A DNA stretch of 64,000 nucleotides, from contig NZ_VTOL01000014.1 in NCBI RefSeq assembly GCF_009801115.1, forward strand, positions 100,971-164,970, read 5' to 3'. The DNA comes from Dyadobacter sp. 3J3 (GTDB lineage Bacteria; Bacteroidota; Bacteroidia; Cytophagales; Spirosomataceae). The position numbers and the translations under genes are program-made. This document shows, piece by piece, positions 50,095-59,686 of this stretch (its first letter is position 1; every line of letters begins with the position of its first letter). A model generated the notes under the pieces. That model had not been told where the DNA came from. It saw only the letters and a program-made list of their open reading frames with translations, and did no database searches.

Positions 50095-51075
50095 TCAAGA
50101 TCCTAATATCACTGCAGCCTCCTTAGCGAAATAAGTCAAGATACACTTCGCACCAGCGCGACGGATGCTCATCAATACTTCCATCATCGCACGGTCGCCG
50201 TCCAACCAGCCATTTTGAGCGGCTGCTTTAAGCATCGCGTATTCTCCGGAAACGTTATAAGCAGCAATTGGAATATCGAAATTCTGATCCAGTTTGGTAA
50301 TAATATCAAGATAAGACAACGCAGGTTTTACCATCAGCATATCAGCTCCTTCTGCGAAATCCAGTTGGGCTTCCAATAATGCTTCACGGCTGTTCGCCGG
50401 ATTCATCTGATATGTTTTCTTGTCGCCAAATTTGGGAGCAGATTCCAGTGCATCGCGGAATGGGCCGTAAAACGCACTCGCGTATTTTGCGGAATAGGAC
50501 ATAATACTGACATTCGTAAATCCTTCCCGGTCAATGGTATCGCGCAGATAACCAATACGGCCGTCCATCATATCACTCGGCCCTAAAATATCAGCACCGG
50601 CTTTTGCCTGGGCTATACCCATTTTGGCCAAAATTTCGATCGTTGCATCGTTGACAATTTCACCATTTTCAACCAATCCGTCATGCCCGTCTGAACTGTA
50701 TGGATCCATGGCAATATCTGTCATAATTACTAAATCAGGGAATTTCTCTTTGATTGCCGTAATGGCTTTCAGATAAAAAGTATCCTCCTTATAACTTTCA
50801 GAAGCATATTTGTCTTTTCTATCTTCATGATAATTTGGAAAAAGATCAATCGCACGAATTCCAAGATCCGTTACTTCTTTCAATTCTTCAAGAATCGTAT
50901 CCAGTGAAAAACGATAAATTCCAGGCATTGATTTGATCTCAACTTTCTGGTTGGTGCCTTCCTGAATGAACATTGGGAAAATAAAATCGGAGACCGAAAG
51001 TGTGGTTTCCTGTACTAAATCCCGGATGGCCGCGGATTTACGATTACGTCTTGGACGACGGGTTAAATAGATCAT
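50095..51075 (-). CDS. hemB: Delta-aminolevulinic acid dehydratase
   Basis: A 326-residue porphobilinogen synthase joining two aminolevulinate molecules in haem synthesis. Both Schiff-base lysines are visible, in MSYSAKYASAFYGPFRDA and MLMVKPALSYLDI. Other conserved segments are DIAMDPYSSDGHDGLVENGE and LGPSDMMDGRIGYLR. Standard length. It lies downstream of the OmpR-type regulator gene with a 115-bp gap. Confidence 0.97.
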   Translation of the reverse strand: MIYLTRRPRRNRKSAAIRDLVQETTLSVSDFIFPMFIQEGTNQKVEIKSMPGIYRFSLDTILEELKEVTDLGIRAIDLFPNYHEDRKDKYASESYKEDTFYLKAITAIKEKFPDLVIMTDIAMDPYSSDGHDGLVENGEIVNDATIEILAKMGIAQAKAGADILGPSDMMDGRIGYLRDTIDREGFTNVSIMSYSAKYASAFYGPFRDALESAPKFGDKKTYQMNPANSREALLEAQLDFAEGADMLMVKPALSYLDIITKLDQNFDIPIAAYNVSGEYAMLKAAAQNGWLDGDRAMMEVLMSIRRAGAKCILTYFAKEAAVILGS

Positions 51076-51190
51076 TTTATTAGGGCGATCAGCAATCGGC
51101 TGTCGGCTGTCAGCTTAATGAATAAATGAATTTCTTAGACAAAGAACCATGGAGAAATAATTTGAGTTTCACAGGGATAAATTTTCTGAT

Positions 51191-51883
51191 TTACCCTACC
51201 ATCAATTTAAAACCTTCGCCATGCAAATTCATGATCTGAATCGAAGCATCTTCTTTGAAATGTTTACGCAGTTTGGTAATATACACATCCATACTTCTGG
51301 CATTAAAATAGGAATCATCGCCCCAAATGGTCTTCAAAGCAAAACTACGACTGATGGGTTGATTGAGATTTTCACAGAAAAGTTTGAGTAATTCCGACTC
51401 TTTACTGGTAAGTCGCGTTCCTTTTTCGTCAAGAACTAACTGGTGGTGATTGTAGTCAAAAGTGTAATTCCCAATTTGAAAAACAGTACTTTTTTCTTCT
51501 TCCGGCAAATCGGATTGTTTGCGGTATCTTCTTAAAATGGCTTCAATTCTTAAAATAAGTTCCTCTCTGTCAAAAGGTTTGGTGACATAGTCATCCGCAC
51601 CCGACCGGAAACCCTGCATCGTATCCTCCTTCATTGATTTGGCTGTCAGGAAAATAATCGGGACATCACGGCCGGTCATTCTTACCTCTTTTGCCAAAGA
51701 AAAACCGTCTTTTTTAGGCATCATCACGTCAAAAATGCAGAGATCGTATTGATTATCGACAAAACATTGCCAGCCTTTTTGTCCATCCGTAGCAAGATCG
51801 GTCGGATATCCTTTGTCGATAAGATATTCCTGGAGTAATTCTCCTAAATTGGTGTCGTCTTCAACGAGTAAGAGGTTGGGCAT
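51191..51883 (-). CDS. OmpR/PhoB-family response regulator
   Basis: A 230-residue regulator. The receiver has the phospho-acceptor Asp52 in CIFDVMMPKKDG, Thr80 in IIFLTAKSM and Lys102 in DDYVTKPF. The C-terminal winged helix (about 130-228) includes GTRLTSKESELLKLFCENLNQ and MDVYITKLRKHF. No histidine kinase is visible next to it. It precedes hemB and diverges from an alpha/beta hydrolase. Confidence 0.95.
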   Translation of the reverse strand: MPNLLLVEDDTNLGELLQEYLIDKGYPTDLATDGQKGWQCFVDNQYDLCIFDVMMPKKDGFSLAKEVRMTGRDVPIIFLTAKSMKEDTMQGFRSGADDYVTKPFDREELILRIEAILRRYRKQSDLPEEEKSTVFQIGNYTFDYNHHQLVLDEKGTRLTSKESELLKLFCENLNQPISRSFALKTIWGDDSYFNARSMDVYITKLRKHFKEDASIQIMNLHGEGFKLMVG

Positions 51884-52035
51884 TTTTCCTGGCTATATGA
51901 TTAGAAATGATTCTACTTCCGCTTGCTAATTAAATACTGCTTTACTGAATGAAATGTTGCAGCTCGGTTACAATTGGAATGCAGCATAAAACTAACGAAC
52001 TTTCGGAGCAAAGAAACCTTCAAAAATCATAATAT

Positions 52036-53049
52036 ATGTTAAAAATTATTGTCTGGATCGTAGCCGTGTTTGCGGTATTTGCCATTGTTTATTTTGCCGG
52101 ACCGAAAGTAACTCCCACAATACCAGATCCTAAGCTCCCGGTTGTAACACAAAATCTGCCGGAACTTGAAGAGGAAATTAACAAATCTGAGGCGTCAATT
52201 AAGGATATGAAAAGGGATAATCAGGCACGCATTGTCTGGGCAGATAGTTTGAAAAAAGAAAAGACAAAATATAGTATCGTTTATATACACGGTTTTGGCG
52301 CCAGCTGGGCGGAAGGTGAACCAATTCACCGGGATCTTGCCAAACGTTATGGGGCAAACCTTTACCTCGCGCGCATGCATGATGCCGGAATTAGTGATTC
52401 CAATGCCTTTGATGACCTTACGCCCGACAATTTTATCGCCGGTGCGAAACGTGCTCTTGCGATCGGGAAAGCAATTGGTGATAGTGTTATTGTTATAGGA
52501 ACTTCTGCGGGAGGGTTATTAACGGTATATCTGGCTTCAACAAATCCAGATTTAAAGGGAATTGTGCTTTATTCTCCTTGCATGGCCGTTGCTTCGCCTG
52601 CCATAAAATTGATTACCGGACCTTGGGGAAAACAAATTTTACACGGAATTATGGGTGAGCGCAGAAAATCAGCGGATACGATTCCTGAAAGAGCCAATTT
52701 CTGGCTGCAAAGTTATCATACCAATGGCTTGCTGGCATTGCAGGAAACCATCGATGCGGTGGCTAAGCCAGAAGTGTATGAAAAGGTGAAAGTGCCGGTT
52801 TTTATGGCTTATTATTACAAAAATGAAGAAGAGCAGGATAAGGTCGTTTCGGTGAAGGCGATGCTGGATATGTTTCCAAAATTAGGTACGCCGGCAAATC
52901 TGAAAGTGGAAAAAGCATTTCCAAACAGCGGCGACCATGTGATCGGATCTTATCTGCGTTCGAAAGATGTCGAGGGAGTTTACAAAGCCACGGAACAGTT
53001 TCTGGAAGAAAAGCTTGGGCTAAAACCAGTAGAAACCGCTCAGAAATAA
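52036..53049 (+). CDS. Alpha/beta hydrolase, membrane-anchored
   Basis: A 337-residue protein with an N-terminal hydrophobic anchor (IIVWIVAVFAVFAIVYFAG). The hydrolase fold has the oxyanion strand YIHGFGASWAEGEP and nucleophile elbow IGTSAGGLL (Ser in GTSAG). A His is in SGDHVIGSYL near the C-terminus. Substrate unknown; lipase or esterase-like. Confidence 0.85.
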   Translation: MLKIIVWIVAVFAVFAIVYFAGPKVTPTIPDPKLPVVTQNLPELEEEINKSEASIKDMKRDNQARIVWADSLKKEKTKYSIVYIHGFGASWAEGEPIHRDLAKRYGANLYLARMHDAGISDSNAFDDLTPDNFIAGAKRALAIGKAIGDSVIVIGTSAGGLLTVYLASTNPDLKGIVLYSPCMAVASPAIKLITGPWGKQILHGIMGERRKSADTIPERANFWLQSYHTNGLLALQETIDAVAKPEVYEKVKVPVFMAYYYKNEEEQDKVVSVKAMLDMFPKLGTPANLKVEKAFPNSGDHVIGSYLRSKDVEGVYKATEQFLEEKLGLKPVETAQK

Positions 53050-53116
53050 CCTTGTCATCAAATAAACAGATGCTTAGGATTGTAAAAGAATGTGGTTTAA
53101 GCAATCAAAATTTTGT

Positions 53117-53124
53117 TACTTTTG
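53117..53124 (+). promoter_or_regulatory. -7 box of fabI promoter
   Basis: TACTTTTG at 53117-53124 matches TAnnTTTG exactly. A -33 element is less clear (TTT near 53096). Transcription would start near 53131, about 40 bp before the fabI ATG. Confidence 0.55.
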
Positions 53125-53169
53125 TCGGCCAAAAAGGGCGTTAACTCGTAATTAACAATAAAGAAAATC

Positions 53170-53997
53170 ATGGCATACGGTTTATTAAAAGGAAAAAGAG
53201 GAATAATATCCGGCGCGTTGGACGAAAATTCAATTGCCTGGAAAGTTGCGCTAAAAGCAAAGGAAGAAGGAGCTATATTCACATTGACCAATGCACCGAT
53301 CGCTATGCGTATGGGCGCAATCAACGAATTGGCCAAAGTTTGTGATGCGCAAATTATTCCTGCGGATGCCACTTCAGTTGAAGATATTGAAAAGCTATAT
53401 ACCCAGTCGATGGACGTATTGGGCGGAAAAGTAGATTTTGTTTTGCACTCGATCGGTATGAGCGCAAACATTCGTAAAGGCAAACCATACGGCGACCTTA
53501 ACTACGATTATTACCTGAAAAGTCTTGATGTATCATCGCTTTCTCTTCACAAGTTTTTACAAGTGGCTGAGAAAATGGATGCGATCAACGAATGGGGTTC
53601 TGTGGTTGCTTTGTCATACATCGCGGCACAACGTACCTATCCATTCTACACGGATATGGCCGAAGCCAAAGCGATGTTGGAAAGTATTGCACGCAGTTTC
53701 GGATACCGTTATGGAAAAGCAAAAAATGTGCGTGTCAATACAATTTCTCAGTCGCCTACAAGAACAACAGCTGGTTCTGGAATTGGTGGATTTGATGCAT
53801 TTTATGAATTTGCAGAAAAAATGAGCCCGCTTGGAAATGCTACGGCTGATGATTGTGCAAACTATACTATCTCCATGTTCTCTGACCTGACGCGTATGGT
53901 AACGATGCAAAATCTTTTCCATGATGGTGGTTATTCATCGACGGGAATTTCAGAAGAATTAGTTCAAATGATTCAGAATCAAAACAAAGCGGAGTAG
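53170..53997 (+). CDS. fabI: Enoyl-ACP reductase FabI
   Basis: A 275-residue short-chain dehydrogenase-type reductase that ends each elongation cycle of fatty acid synthesis. It has the FabI N-terminus (GKRGIISGALDENSIAWKVA) and the catalytic Tyr-X6-Lys as YTDMAEAK in TYPFYTDMAEAKAMLES. It is preceded by a good -7 box and followed by a strong terminator, so it is monocistronic. Confidence 0.95.
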   Translation: MAYGLLKGKRGIISGALDENSIAWKVALKAKEEGAIFTLTNAPIAMRMGAINELAKVCDAQIIPADATSVEDIEKLYTQSMDVLGGKVDFVLHSIGMSANIRKGKPYGDLNYDYYLKSLDVSSLSLHKFLQVAEKMDAINEWGSVVALSYIAAQRTYPFYTDMAEAKAMLESIARSFGYRYGKAKNVRVNTISQSPTRTTAGSGIGGFDAFYEFAEKMSPLGNATADDCANYTISMFSDLTRMVTMQNLFHDGGYSSTGISEELVQMIQNQNKAE

Positions 53998-54027
53998 AAT
54001 TCGGATTTGTTTTTTCATAAAAATGTA

Positions 54028-54062
54028 AAATCCCTCCTAAACATCCCGTTCTGGAGGGATTT
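54028..54062 (+). terminator. Terminator after fabI
   Basis: Perfect arms AAATCCCTCC (54028-54037) and GGAGGGATTT (54053-54062), followed by TTTG. Confidence 0.88.
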
Positions 54063-54184
54063 TTGTGTGTTGATAAAATAACTAAACCGTTCATCCCGTT
54101 TGGCGTTGTATGGTTATGACGAACTGAGTAGTTTCGTTGCGTAAATCCAGAGCTATGAACTTTCTTAAAAATTCCCCGATTCTC

Positions 54185-54967
54185 ATGAATTCATCTTCAA
54201 AAATAAAATATACAGTTCTTTCAGTGCTTGTTTTTCTGCTAGCCGCCTGTGGTAGTGAAAAGGAAAAAGCAGCAGCCATTCCGGATGCGCCCGTATATAC
54301 GCTGATTTTCCTGGATAAAACGCAAAGTGTTAATGTCAATAAAGCTTATGTAAACGAAAAATATCGCCAGACGCTGACTAACATCGTGGAAACCAACATG
54401 AAAAATAAAGGAGATAAGCTGGAAGTTTATTTTATACATGAAAATACATCTCAGGCACGTGCCTTGTCGCTGACAATCCGTAGTGAAAAAGAGGTTAACG
54501 ATGGTGCGAATGCAACCGACCGTGAGGCAATTGAAACTGCATTTCAACTTTCATTACAAAGAGAAAAAAGTATTTTTTTAAGACAATTGCTTTTGAAATT
54601 AAACCAGCAAAATACCGGAGCGTCAAATCAGTCGACCGATATCTGGGCCAGTTTGCCGGTTATTGCCAAAGCAGGAGAAAGTGGCGCGCAGGTTAGCGTA
54701 TATTATTTCAGCGATATGATAGAAAGTGTAAAAGGTGCTGACAGACGTGATTTCCACAAACAGCCTCCGGTTTCCGACGCACAGGCTGAAGGCGAAGCAA
54801 AATCAGACGTAAAAAAATTGGAACAATACGCAATCGGTTCGCCTCAGGTTACCATCGTTTCTCCTTTCGAAGCCACAGCTTCTTCCAAAGAAAATAATCC
54901 GCATGTAACGCATTACTGGCAAACGCTTTTTCAGGAATTGGGCGGGGTTAGTGTGGATGAGTTATGA
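54185..54967 (+). CDS. Lipoprotein with vWA-like features
   Basis: A 260-residue lipoprotein with signal MNSSSKIKYTVLSVLVFLLA and lipobox LAAC. After it, YTLIFLDKTQSV has a DxTxS pattern like the first MIDAS motif of von Willebrand A domains, and VSVYYFSDMIES resembles the later strand with a second Asp. I do not recognise the family. The start is uncertain: an upstream TTG at 54137 and an ATG at 54155 are in frame. The gene converges with a Uma2-family gene. Confidence 0.7.
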   Translation: MNSSSKIKYTVLSVLVFLLAACGSEKEKAAAIPDAPVYTLIFLDKTQSVNVNKAYVNEKYRQTLTNIVETNMKNKGDKLEVYFIHENTSQARALSLTIRSEKEVNDGANATDREAIETAFQLSLQREKSIFLRQLLLKLNQQNTGASNQSTDIWASLPVIAKAGESGAQVSVYYFSDMIESVKGADRRDFHKQPPVSDAQAEGEAKSDVKKLEQYAIGSPQVTIVSPFEATASSKENNPHVTHYWQTLFQELGGVSVDEL

Positions 54968-54972
54968 GCTAA

Positions 54973-55620
54973 TCAAAACCCAACAATCGTCTTGAAATTC
55001 TCCACTTCATCGAAAATCGATAAAATCGGAATTTGAAAACCGTCTACAACGAAACTTGTAACAAGTCCCTGTGAAGATTTAAGAACCAGATCGTAGCTAT
55101 TTCCTTTAAGATGATATTGCTCCAAAGTCTGGTTTTCCGGATCGATGATCCAGTATTCTTCAATTTTGTGCGCCTGATAATCTTTGAATTTTATACCTCT
55201 GTCACGCTTGGCAGTAGAATCTGAAAGAATTTCTATGACAAGATCCGGAGCGGGAAAAAGGGTTTGATCTTCTGTGAAAGTCAAAGATTTTTCTTTTCGG
55301 AAAAAACAGATATCTGGTTCATAATCATTTCTTGTGAGGGTAATCATTATTTTTTCAATGCCAACAAAGCCTAAATTATTCTTTCCGGAATAAATACTTA
55401 ATAATCTGTAAAGTAGACCGCTGGCAACGTTGTATCTTTTAGTAACCGGAAAATGGACAATAACTTCTCCATTAATAAACTCAACCTTTCCCTGCTCAGT
55501 AACATCATCATAAAATTTCAATCTGCACTCACGTTCCTGATTGAGTAAGTTGTTTGCCTTTTCGATCAAGTAATAGGCATCGGGCTGATTTAAAATGTCT
55601 GCAAGGAGGCGAGTATTCAT
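54973..55620 (-). CDS. Uma2-family PD-(D/E)XK-like protein
   Basis: A 215-residue protein with the Uma2 (DUF820) layout: YNVASGLLYRLLSIYSG, YEPDICFFRKEK, PDLVIEILSDSTAKRDRG, KFKDYQAHKIEEYWIIDPEN. The Glu of IEIL and the Lys are in the expected nuclease-like positions. Function unproven; the family is very common in Bacteroidetes and cyanobacteria. Another member lies at 59168. Confidence 0.9.
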   Translation of the reverse strand: MNTRLLADILNQPDAYYLIEKANNLLNQERECRLKFYDDVTEQGKVEFINGEVIVHFPVTKRYNVASGLLYRLLSIYSGKNNLGFVGIEKIMITLTRNDYEPDICFFRKEKSLTFTEDQTLFPAPDLVIEILSDSTAKRDRGIKFKDYQAHKIEEYWIIDPENQTLEQYHLKGNSYDLVLKSSQGLVTSFVVDGFQIPILSIFDEVENFKTIVGF

Positions 55621-55663
55621 GGTTACAGATTATCTATAAAAATAATTTTCAGAAAATAGCACA

Positions 55664-57205
55664 TCAACCAGCCCAATTCTCCCGATCCAGACTCCGATAC
55701 TGAATCGCCTCAGCCAAATGTTCCACCCGAATATCATCGCTTCCAGCCAGATCTGCTATCGTTCTCGACACTTTTAAAATTCGGTCGTATGCGCGCGCCG
55801 ATAATCCTAACCTGTCCATTGCCGTGCGTAAAAGCGCTGTTCCGGCTGTTTCAATGATACAGATCTTCTTAACCATTTCCGGAGGCATCATTGCGTTGGA
55901 ATAAATCTCCTTAGTATCTTTAAAACGTTCGATCTGCCTGTCACGTGCTTTAATAACCCGTTCACGAATTTGCGCACTGCTTTCTGATTTACGGGTTGAT
56001 GCGATCTGATCGAAGGTTACAGGCGTCACTTCTACGTGCAGATCAATCCGGTCTAACAATGGTCCACTGATTTTATTCAGATACTTTTGTACCACACCCG
56101 GTCCGCAAACACATTCTTTGTCCGGATGATTGTAATAACCGCAGGGACAGGGATTCATACTGGCGATCAACATGAAATTTGCCGGAAATTCTACTGTCAT
56201 TTTTGCCCTTGAAATACTTACTTTTCTTTCTTCCAACGGCTGCCGCATTACTTCCAATACGGTTCTTTTAAATTCCGGGAGTTCATCCAGAAACAGTATT
56301 CCATTATGTGCCAGTGAAATTTCTCCGGGCTGAGGAAAACTTCCGCCACCAACCAAAGCTGCATCGCTGATACTATGATGTGGCGCGCGGTATGGCCGAC
56401 GGGAAACCAGTCCCATATGCGTTCCCAACTTACCGGCAACAGAATGGATTTTTGTTGTTTCCAACGCTTCCGGCAAACTTAGCGGAGGAAGAATACTGGG
56501 AATACGCTTCGCCAGCATCGTTTTTCCAGCGCCGGGAGGTCCGATCATAATGGCATTATGGCCGCCCGCAGCTGCAATTTCCAAAGCGCGTTTGATATTT
56601 TCCTGACCCTGAACATGTTCAAAATCAGCGTCGTATTCATTTTGTGTTGTAAAAAATAAATCTCTTGTATCTACTATAAGCGGCTCAATAGAACTCTTAC
56701 CTTCCAAAAATTCGATGGCATCTTGAAGCGTTTCAACGGGAATCACGTCAATATTATTGACAATCGCTGCCTCCCTGGCGTTTTCAGCAGGTAAAATAAA
56801 TCCTTTAAAACCTTGTTTTCTAACTTCGATCGCGATGGGTAAAACACCTTTTATCGGTCGTAGCTTGCCATCAAGCGACAGCTCGCCCATGATCACATAA
56901 TCTTCCAGATTCTGAACAGAAGTAATTTGTTCAGATGACTCTAAAATGCAAAGCGCAATGGGAAGATCATAAGCAGATCCTTCTTTTCGGATATCAGCAG
57001 GTGCCAAATTGACAACTACTTTTTGCCTTGGCATTTTGTAATTGAAATATTTCAAAGAAGCTTCAACACGATGTTCACTTTCTTTAACCGCGCTATCTGC
57101 CAGCCCGACAATGTGAAAATGCATTCCCTGCCCAACCTGAACTTCAATGGTAATCATCTTGGCATTCACGCCATAAACCGCACTTCCGAAAGTTTTTGCA
57201 AGCAT
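55664..57205 (-). CDS. YifB/ComM-family Mg-chelatase-like AAA+ protein
   Basis: A 513-residue AAA+ protein. It has an N-terminal Lon-like/ChlI domain (MITIEVQVGQGMHFHIVGLA), then Walker A GPPGAGKTMLAKRIPS, Walker B ILFLDELPEF, a zinc-like CPCGYYNHPDKECVCG segment and a C-terminal AAA lid. ComM promotes branch migration of transformation intermediates in other bacteria. Full length. Confidence 0.95.
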   Translation of the reverse strand: MLAKTFGSAVYGVNAKMITIEVQVGQGMHFHIVGLADSAVKESEHRVEASLKYFNYKMPRQKVVVNLAPADIRKEGSAYDLPIALCILESSEQITSVQNLEDYVIMGELSLDGKLRPIKGVLPIAIEVRKQGFKGFILPAENAREAAIVNNIDVIPVETLQDAIEFLEGKSSIEPLIVDTRDLFFTTQNEYDADFEHVQGQENIKRALEIAAAGGHNAIMIGPPGAGKTMLAKRIPSILPPLSLPEALETTKIHSVAGKLGTHMGLVSRRPYRAPHHSISDAALVGGGSFPQPGEISLAHNGILFLDELPEFKRTVLEVMRQPLEERKVSISRAKMTVEFPANFMLIASMNPCPCGYYNHPDKECVCGPGVVQKYLNKISGPLLDRIDLHVEVTPVTFDQIASTRKSESSAQIRERVIKARDRQIERFKDTKEIYSNAMMPPEMVKKICIIETAGTALLRTAMDRLGLSARAYDRILKVSRTIADLAGSDDIRVEHLAEAIQYRSLDRENWAG

Positions 57206-57405
57206 AATATTGATTGAAAATTTGATAGTGTGTGAAAGTCAGTAGACAAACCTTTCCAAAATTAACAGGAAATTACGTAACCTGACCCATTCTGATAAAG
57301 ATAAGCAGGACCGGAAATGTTGATATTCCTGATTTGATTAAAATCGGATAAAAAGACAACAGAAAACGTCGTTATGGTTGAATAAACGTTAAATTTAACA
57401 ATCAA

Positions 57406-57430
57406 AAAAAATCCTGACAAAGGATTTTTT
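57406..57430 (+). other. AT-rich hairpin upstream of amidase operon
   Basis: Perfect 10-bp arms AAAAAATCCT (57406-57415) and AGGATTTTTT (57421-57430) with a 5-nt loop GACAA, 24 bp before the amidase ATG. It may be a weak terminator or an mRNA leader structure hiding the translation start. Confidence 0.5.
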
Positions 57431-57454
57431 TAATTTAATCATACTCCTATTCCC

Positions 57455-58453
57455 ATGATAAAGTATTTATTCGTTGCCTCTCTTTTGCTGCTTGCACAAG
57501 AAAAAGTCTTTTCTCAAAAAAAAACCAGTGTACTTTCCGGCAAAATAATTTGTGTCGATGCAGGCCACGGCGGAACTGCACTTACGGATAGCTACCGGGT
57601 CGGTCCGGGAGGTGAACGTGAAGAATGGATCAATTTGCGTGTCGCCAAACTTTTGCAAAAAATGCTGGAAGAAAAAGGTGCCACGGTTTTCATGACCAGA
57701 ACAACAGACGATACCATTGCCTTATGGCGCCGCGCAAAAATAGCCGTTGATAACAAAGCCGATCTTTTCGTTTCGATTCATCATAATGCTACTGCGGACT
57801 CGAAAGTAGACTTCCCTATTATTTATTTTCATGGCAATTCAAGTGAAAATTTGGCAGGAGTCGAGCTGGGAAAAGAACTGGCTACAACTATTACAAAAAG
57901 TCTTTTTAAAGGTAATAGTCCGGTTTCAGTCGCTTCTGATTTTAGTATTTTTCCAAAAGCCGGAGCTCAGGTTTTAAGGGTAACCTATGGAATTCCGGCT
58001 GTTTTAGCCGAAGCTGCATTTTTCTCAAATCCGGAAGAAGAGCAAAAATTGAAACAGGAAGATTACAACCGTAAAGAAGCTGCGGCATATACGGAAGCCT
58101 TTGAAGCCTTTTTTAGCAAACCAATTCCGAAAATAATTCCCAAAAATTCATTGGTTACTATTCCGCCTTTTCTAGTTTTTGAAGAAGCTGCGCGCATGAA
58201 TGATATCGCCCGTCGCTGGCATCAGGATTTTCTGGATGGACAGGCGCTAATGAAAAATACCGATACGACTTCTCTTCGCCAGGCTTACGATTTATTTACC
58301 CGTTCCGCACGTTCTTTTCCGGATTCCTACGTCGCAGCGGATTGTCACGCCAACAGGGCGTTGTTGTTAAGGCTGATGGATAAAAGAGAAGAAGCCAGAG
58401 AGGAAGAAAAACGTGTGAGGGAGTTTTACGTCAAATTTGCGGTTAAAAAATGA
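57455..58453 (+). CDS. N-acetylmuramoyl-L-alanine amidase (Amidase_3)
   Basis: A 332-residue exported amidase. Signal (YLFVASLLLLAQEKVFSQ), then the Zn-amidase motifs VDAGHGG, a Glu in GGEREEW, SIHHNA and the catalytic-site Glu in LAEAAFFSNPEEE. The last 100 residues are helical (a possible TPR-like tail) and not part of the catalytic domain. It overlaps the next amidase gene by 4 bp. Confidence 0.93.
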   Translation: MIKYLFVASLLLLAQEKVFSQKKTSVLSGKIICVDAGHGGTALTDSYRVGPGGEREEWINLRVAKLLQKMLEEKGATVFMTRTTDDTIALWRRAKIAVDNKADLFVSIHHNATADSKVDFPIIYFHGNSSENLAGVELGKELATTITKSLFKGNSPVSVASDFSIFPKAGAQVLRVTYGIPAVLAEAAFFSNPEEEQKLKQEDYNRKEAAAYTEAFEAFFSKPIPKIIPKNSLVTIPPFLVFEEAARMNDIARRWHQDFLDGQALMKNTDTTSLRQAYDLFTRSARSFPDSYVAADCHANRALLLRLMDKREEAREEEKRVREFYVKFAVKK

Positions 58454-59160
58454 AGAGATTTATGAATAGCAATTCGGTGATTACGAAATTTCTGCCCGGC
58501 ATCTTGTTGTTGTTTTTATTACTGCTAAGCGACAAATCGGTGTCTCAGGCCACTTTCCGGATTCTTGACAAACCTATCATTTTTGATGCGGAAAGGAAGC
58601 GCCTATCTATTGATTATTTAGCCAACAGGCATTCAATTAAACAGAAAACTCCTTATATCAAGCCACAAATGATTGTGTTGCATTGGACTGCTGTGCCTTC
58701 TATTGAGGAGACTTTTGATGTTTTCAATCCGGTTTTACTACCGGGAGCGCGTGCGGGAATTGCTTCTGCGAGTAATTTAAATGTTTCGTCACAATTTCTA
58801 ATCGACCGCGATGGGACTATATTCAGGCTTCTACCGGATACTGCTTTTGCCCGGCATGTTATCGGATTAAACTATTGCGCGATCGGTGTAGAGAACGTGG
58901 GTTCGGATAAAGATCCTTTAACAAAGGAGCAATTAAAGGCCAATGAGCAGCTTGTACGGTATTTGAAAAAGAAATATCCGGCGATAGAATATGTGATCGG
59001 CCATTATGAATACACCGATTTTGTAGGGGATCCGTTATGGAAAGAAGTTGATTCCAATTACAGAACTACCAAGACAGACCCGGGAATTGATTTTATGAGA
59101 GATATCCGGGAGAAATTGAAAGATCTTAATTTGAAAGGAAGTCCGGTGTCTAAAAAATAA
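58450..59160 (+). CDS. N-acetylmuramoyl-L-alanine amidase (Amidase_2/PGRP type)
   Basis: A 236-residue protein with a signal (FLPGILLLFLLLLSDKSVSQ) and the Amidase_2 fold: IVLHWTAVPSIEETFDVF (first His ligand), SSQFLIDRDGTIFRLLPDTA, NYCAIGVENVGS and VIGHYEYTDF (His), with TDPGIDF near the end. It overlaps the Amidase_3 gene by 4 bp, so two mechanistically different amidases are coupled. Confidence 0.92.
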   Translation: MKRFMNSNSVITKFLPGILLLFLLLLSDKSVSQATFRILDKPIIFDAERKRLSIDYLANRHSIKQKTPYIKPQMIVLHWTAVPSIEETFDVFNPVLLPGARAGIASASNLNVSSQFLIDRDGTIFRLLPDTAFARHVIGLNYCAIGVENVGSDKDPLTKEQLKANEQLVRYLKKKYPAIEYVIGHYEYTDFVGDPLWKEVDSNYRTTKTDPGIDFMRDIREKLKDLNLKGSPVSKK

Positions 59161-59167
59161 AAAGATC

Positions 59168-59638
59168 TTATTTGAATAGCATTTTTAAATTGAGTCCTAT
59201 ATCGGTAGCAGGGTCTTTGAAATCGGTTTCGGTGAAATATTGAACAGAATTGTCAGGAAGAAATAGTTGAAGGGTCCTGACAGAGGGCATGATAATCCAG
59301 GCGGATTTAACACCACTTGGAAAGTATATTTTCCTGATTTTTCCGGTCAAAGCATCATAAGCTTGTGTCGGAGAAAGTATTTCAATTGCTGTGATCGGTG
59401 GTTCTGTGTAGCGAATTATATCCTCTTCCCAGTTGAAAACCAGATTTTGGAAAATTGAAATATCAGGCTTTGCGCGACCGTTGGATAATTCAAGTTCGAG
59501 TTCTGGCATGATATCGAACTTATCATCATAGGCAGACAGCAAAATGCTTAACCGGTAAGTCAATCGGGAATGGTTCAAAGAGATGGTTTCTTCAAGAGGG
59601 GTTTCAATTTCCGTAATTTCAACTGCTCGTAAGTCCAT
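59168..59638 (-). CDS. Uma2-family protein, short
   Basis: A 156-residue protein with LKPD-like AKPDISIFQNLVFNWEEDII and PPITAIEILSPTQAYDALTG then KIRKIYFPSGVKSAWIIMPS. It resembles the Uma2 family but is shorter than the 215-residue member at 54973, lacking part of its N-terminus. The gene end is only 7 bp from the convergent amidase stop. Confidence 0.75.
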   Translation of the reverse strand: MDLRAVEITEIETPLEETISLNHSRLTYRLSILLSAYDDKFDIMPELELELSNGRAKPDISIFQNLVFNWEEDIIRYTEPPITAIEILSPTQAYDALTGKIRKIYFPSGVKSAWIIMPSVRTLQLFLPDNSVQYFTETDFKDPATDIGLNLKMLFK

Positions 59639-59686
59639 AGCGTCTCTGTTTTAAACAAATATAGAAAATTTATTTCCTAAAATCTC

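Noticed and set aside
51085..51117. Repeated GGCTGTC motif upstream of hemB
   Set aside because: It is a short imperfect direct repeat without a stem or box; too little to call an element.
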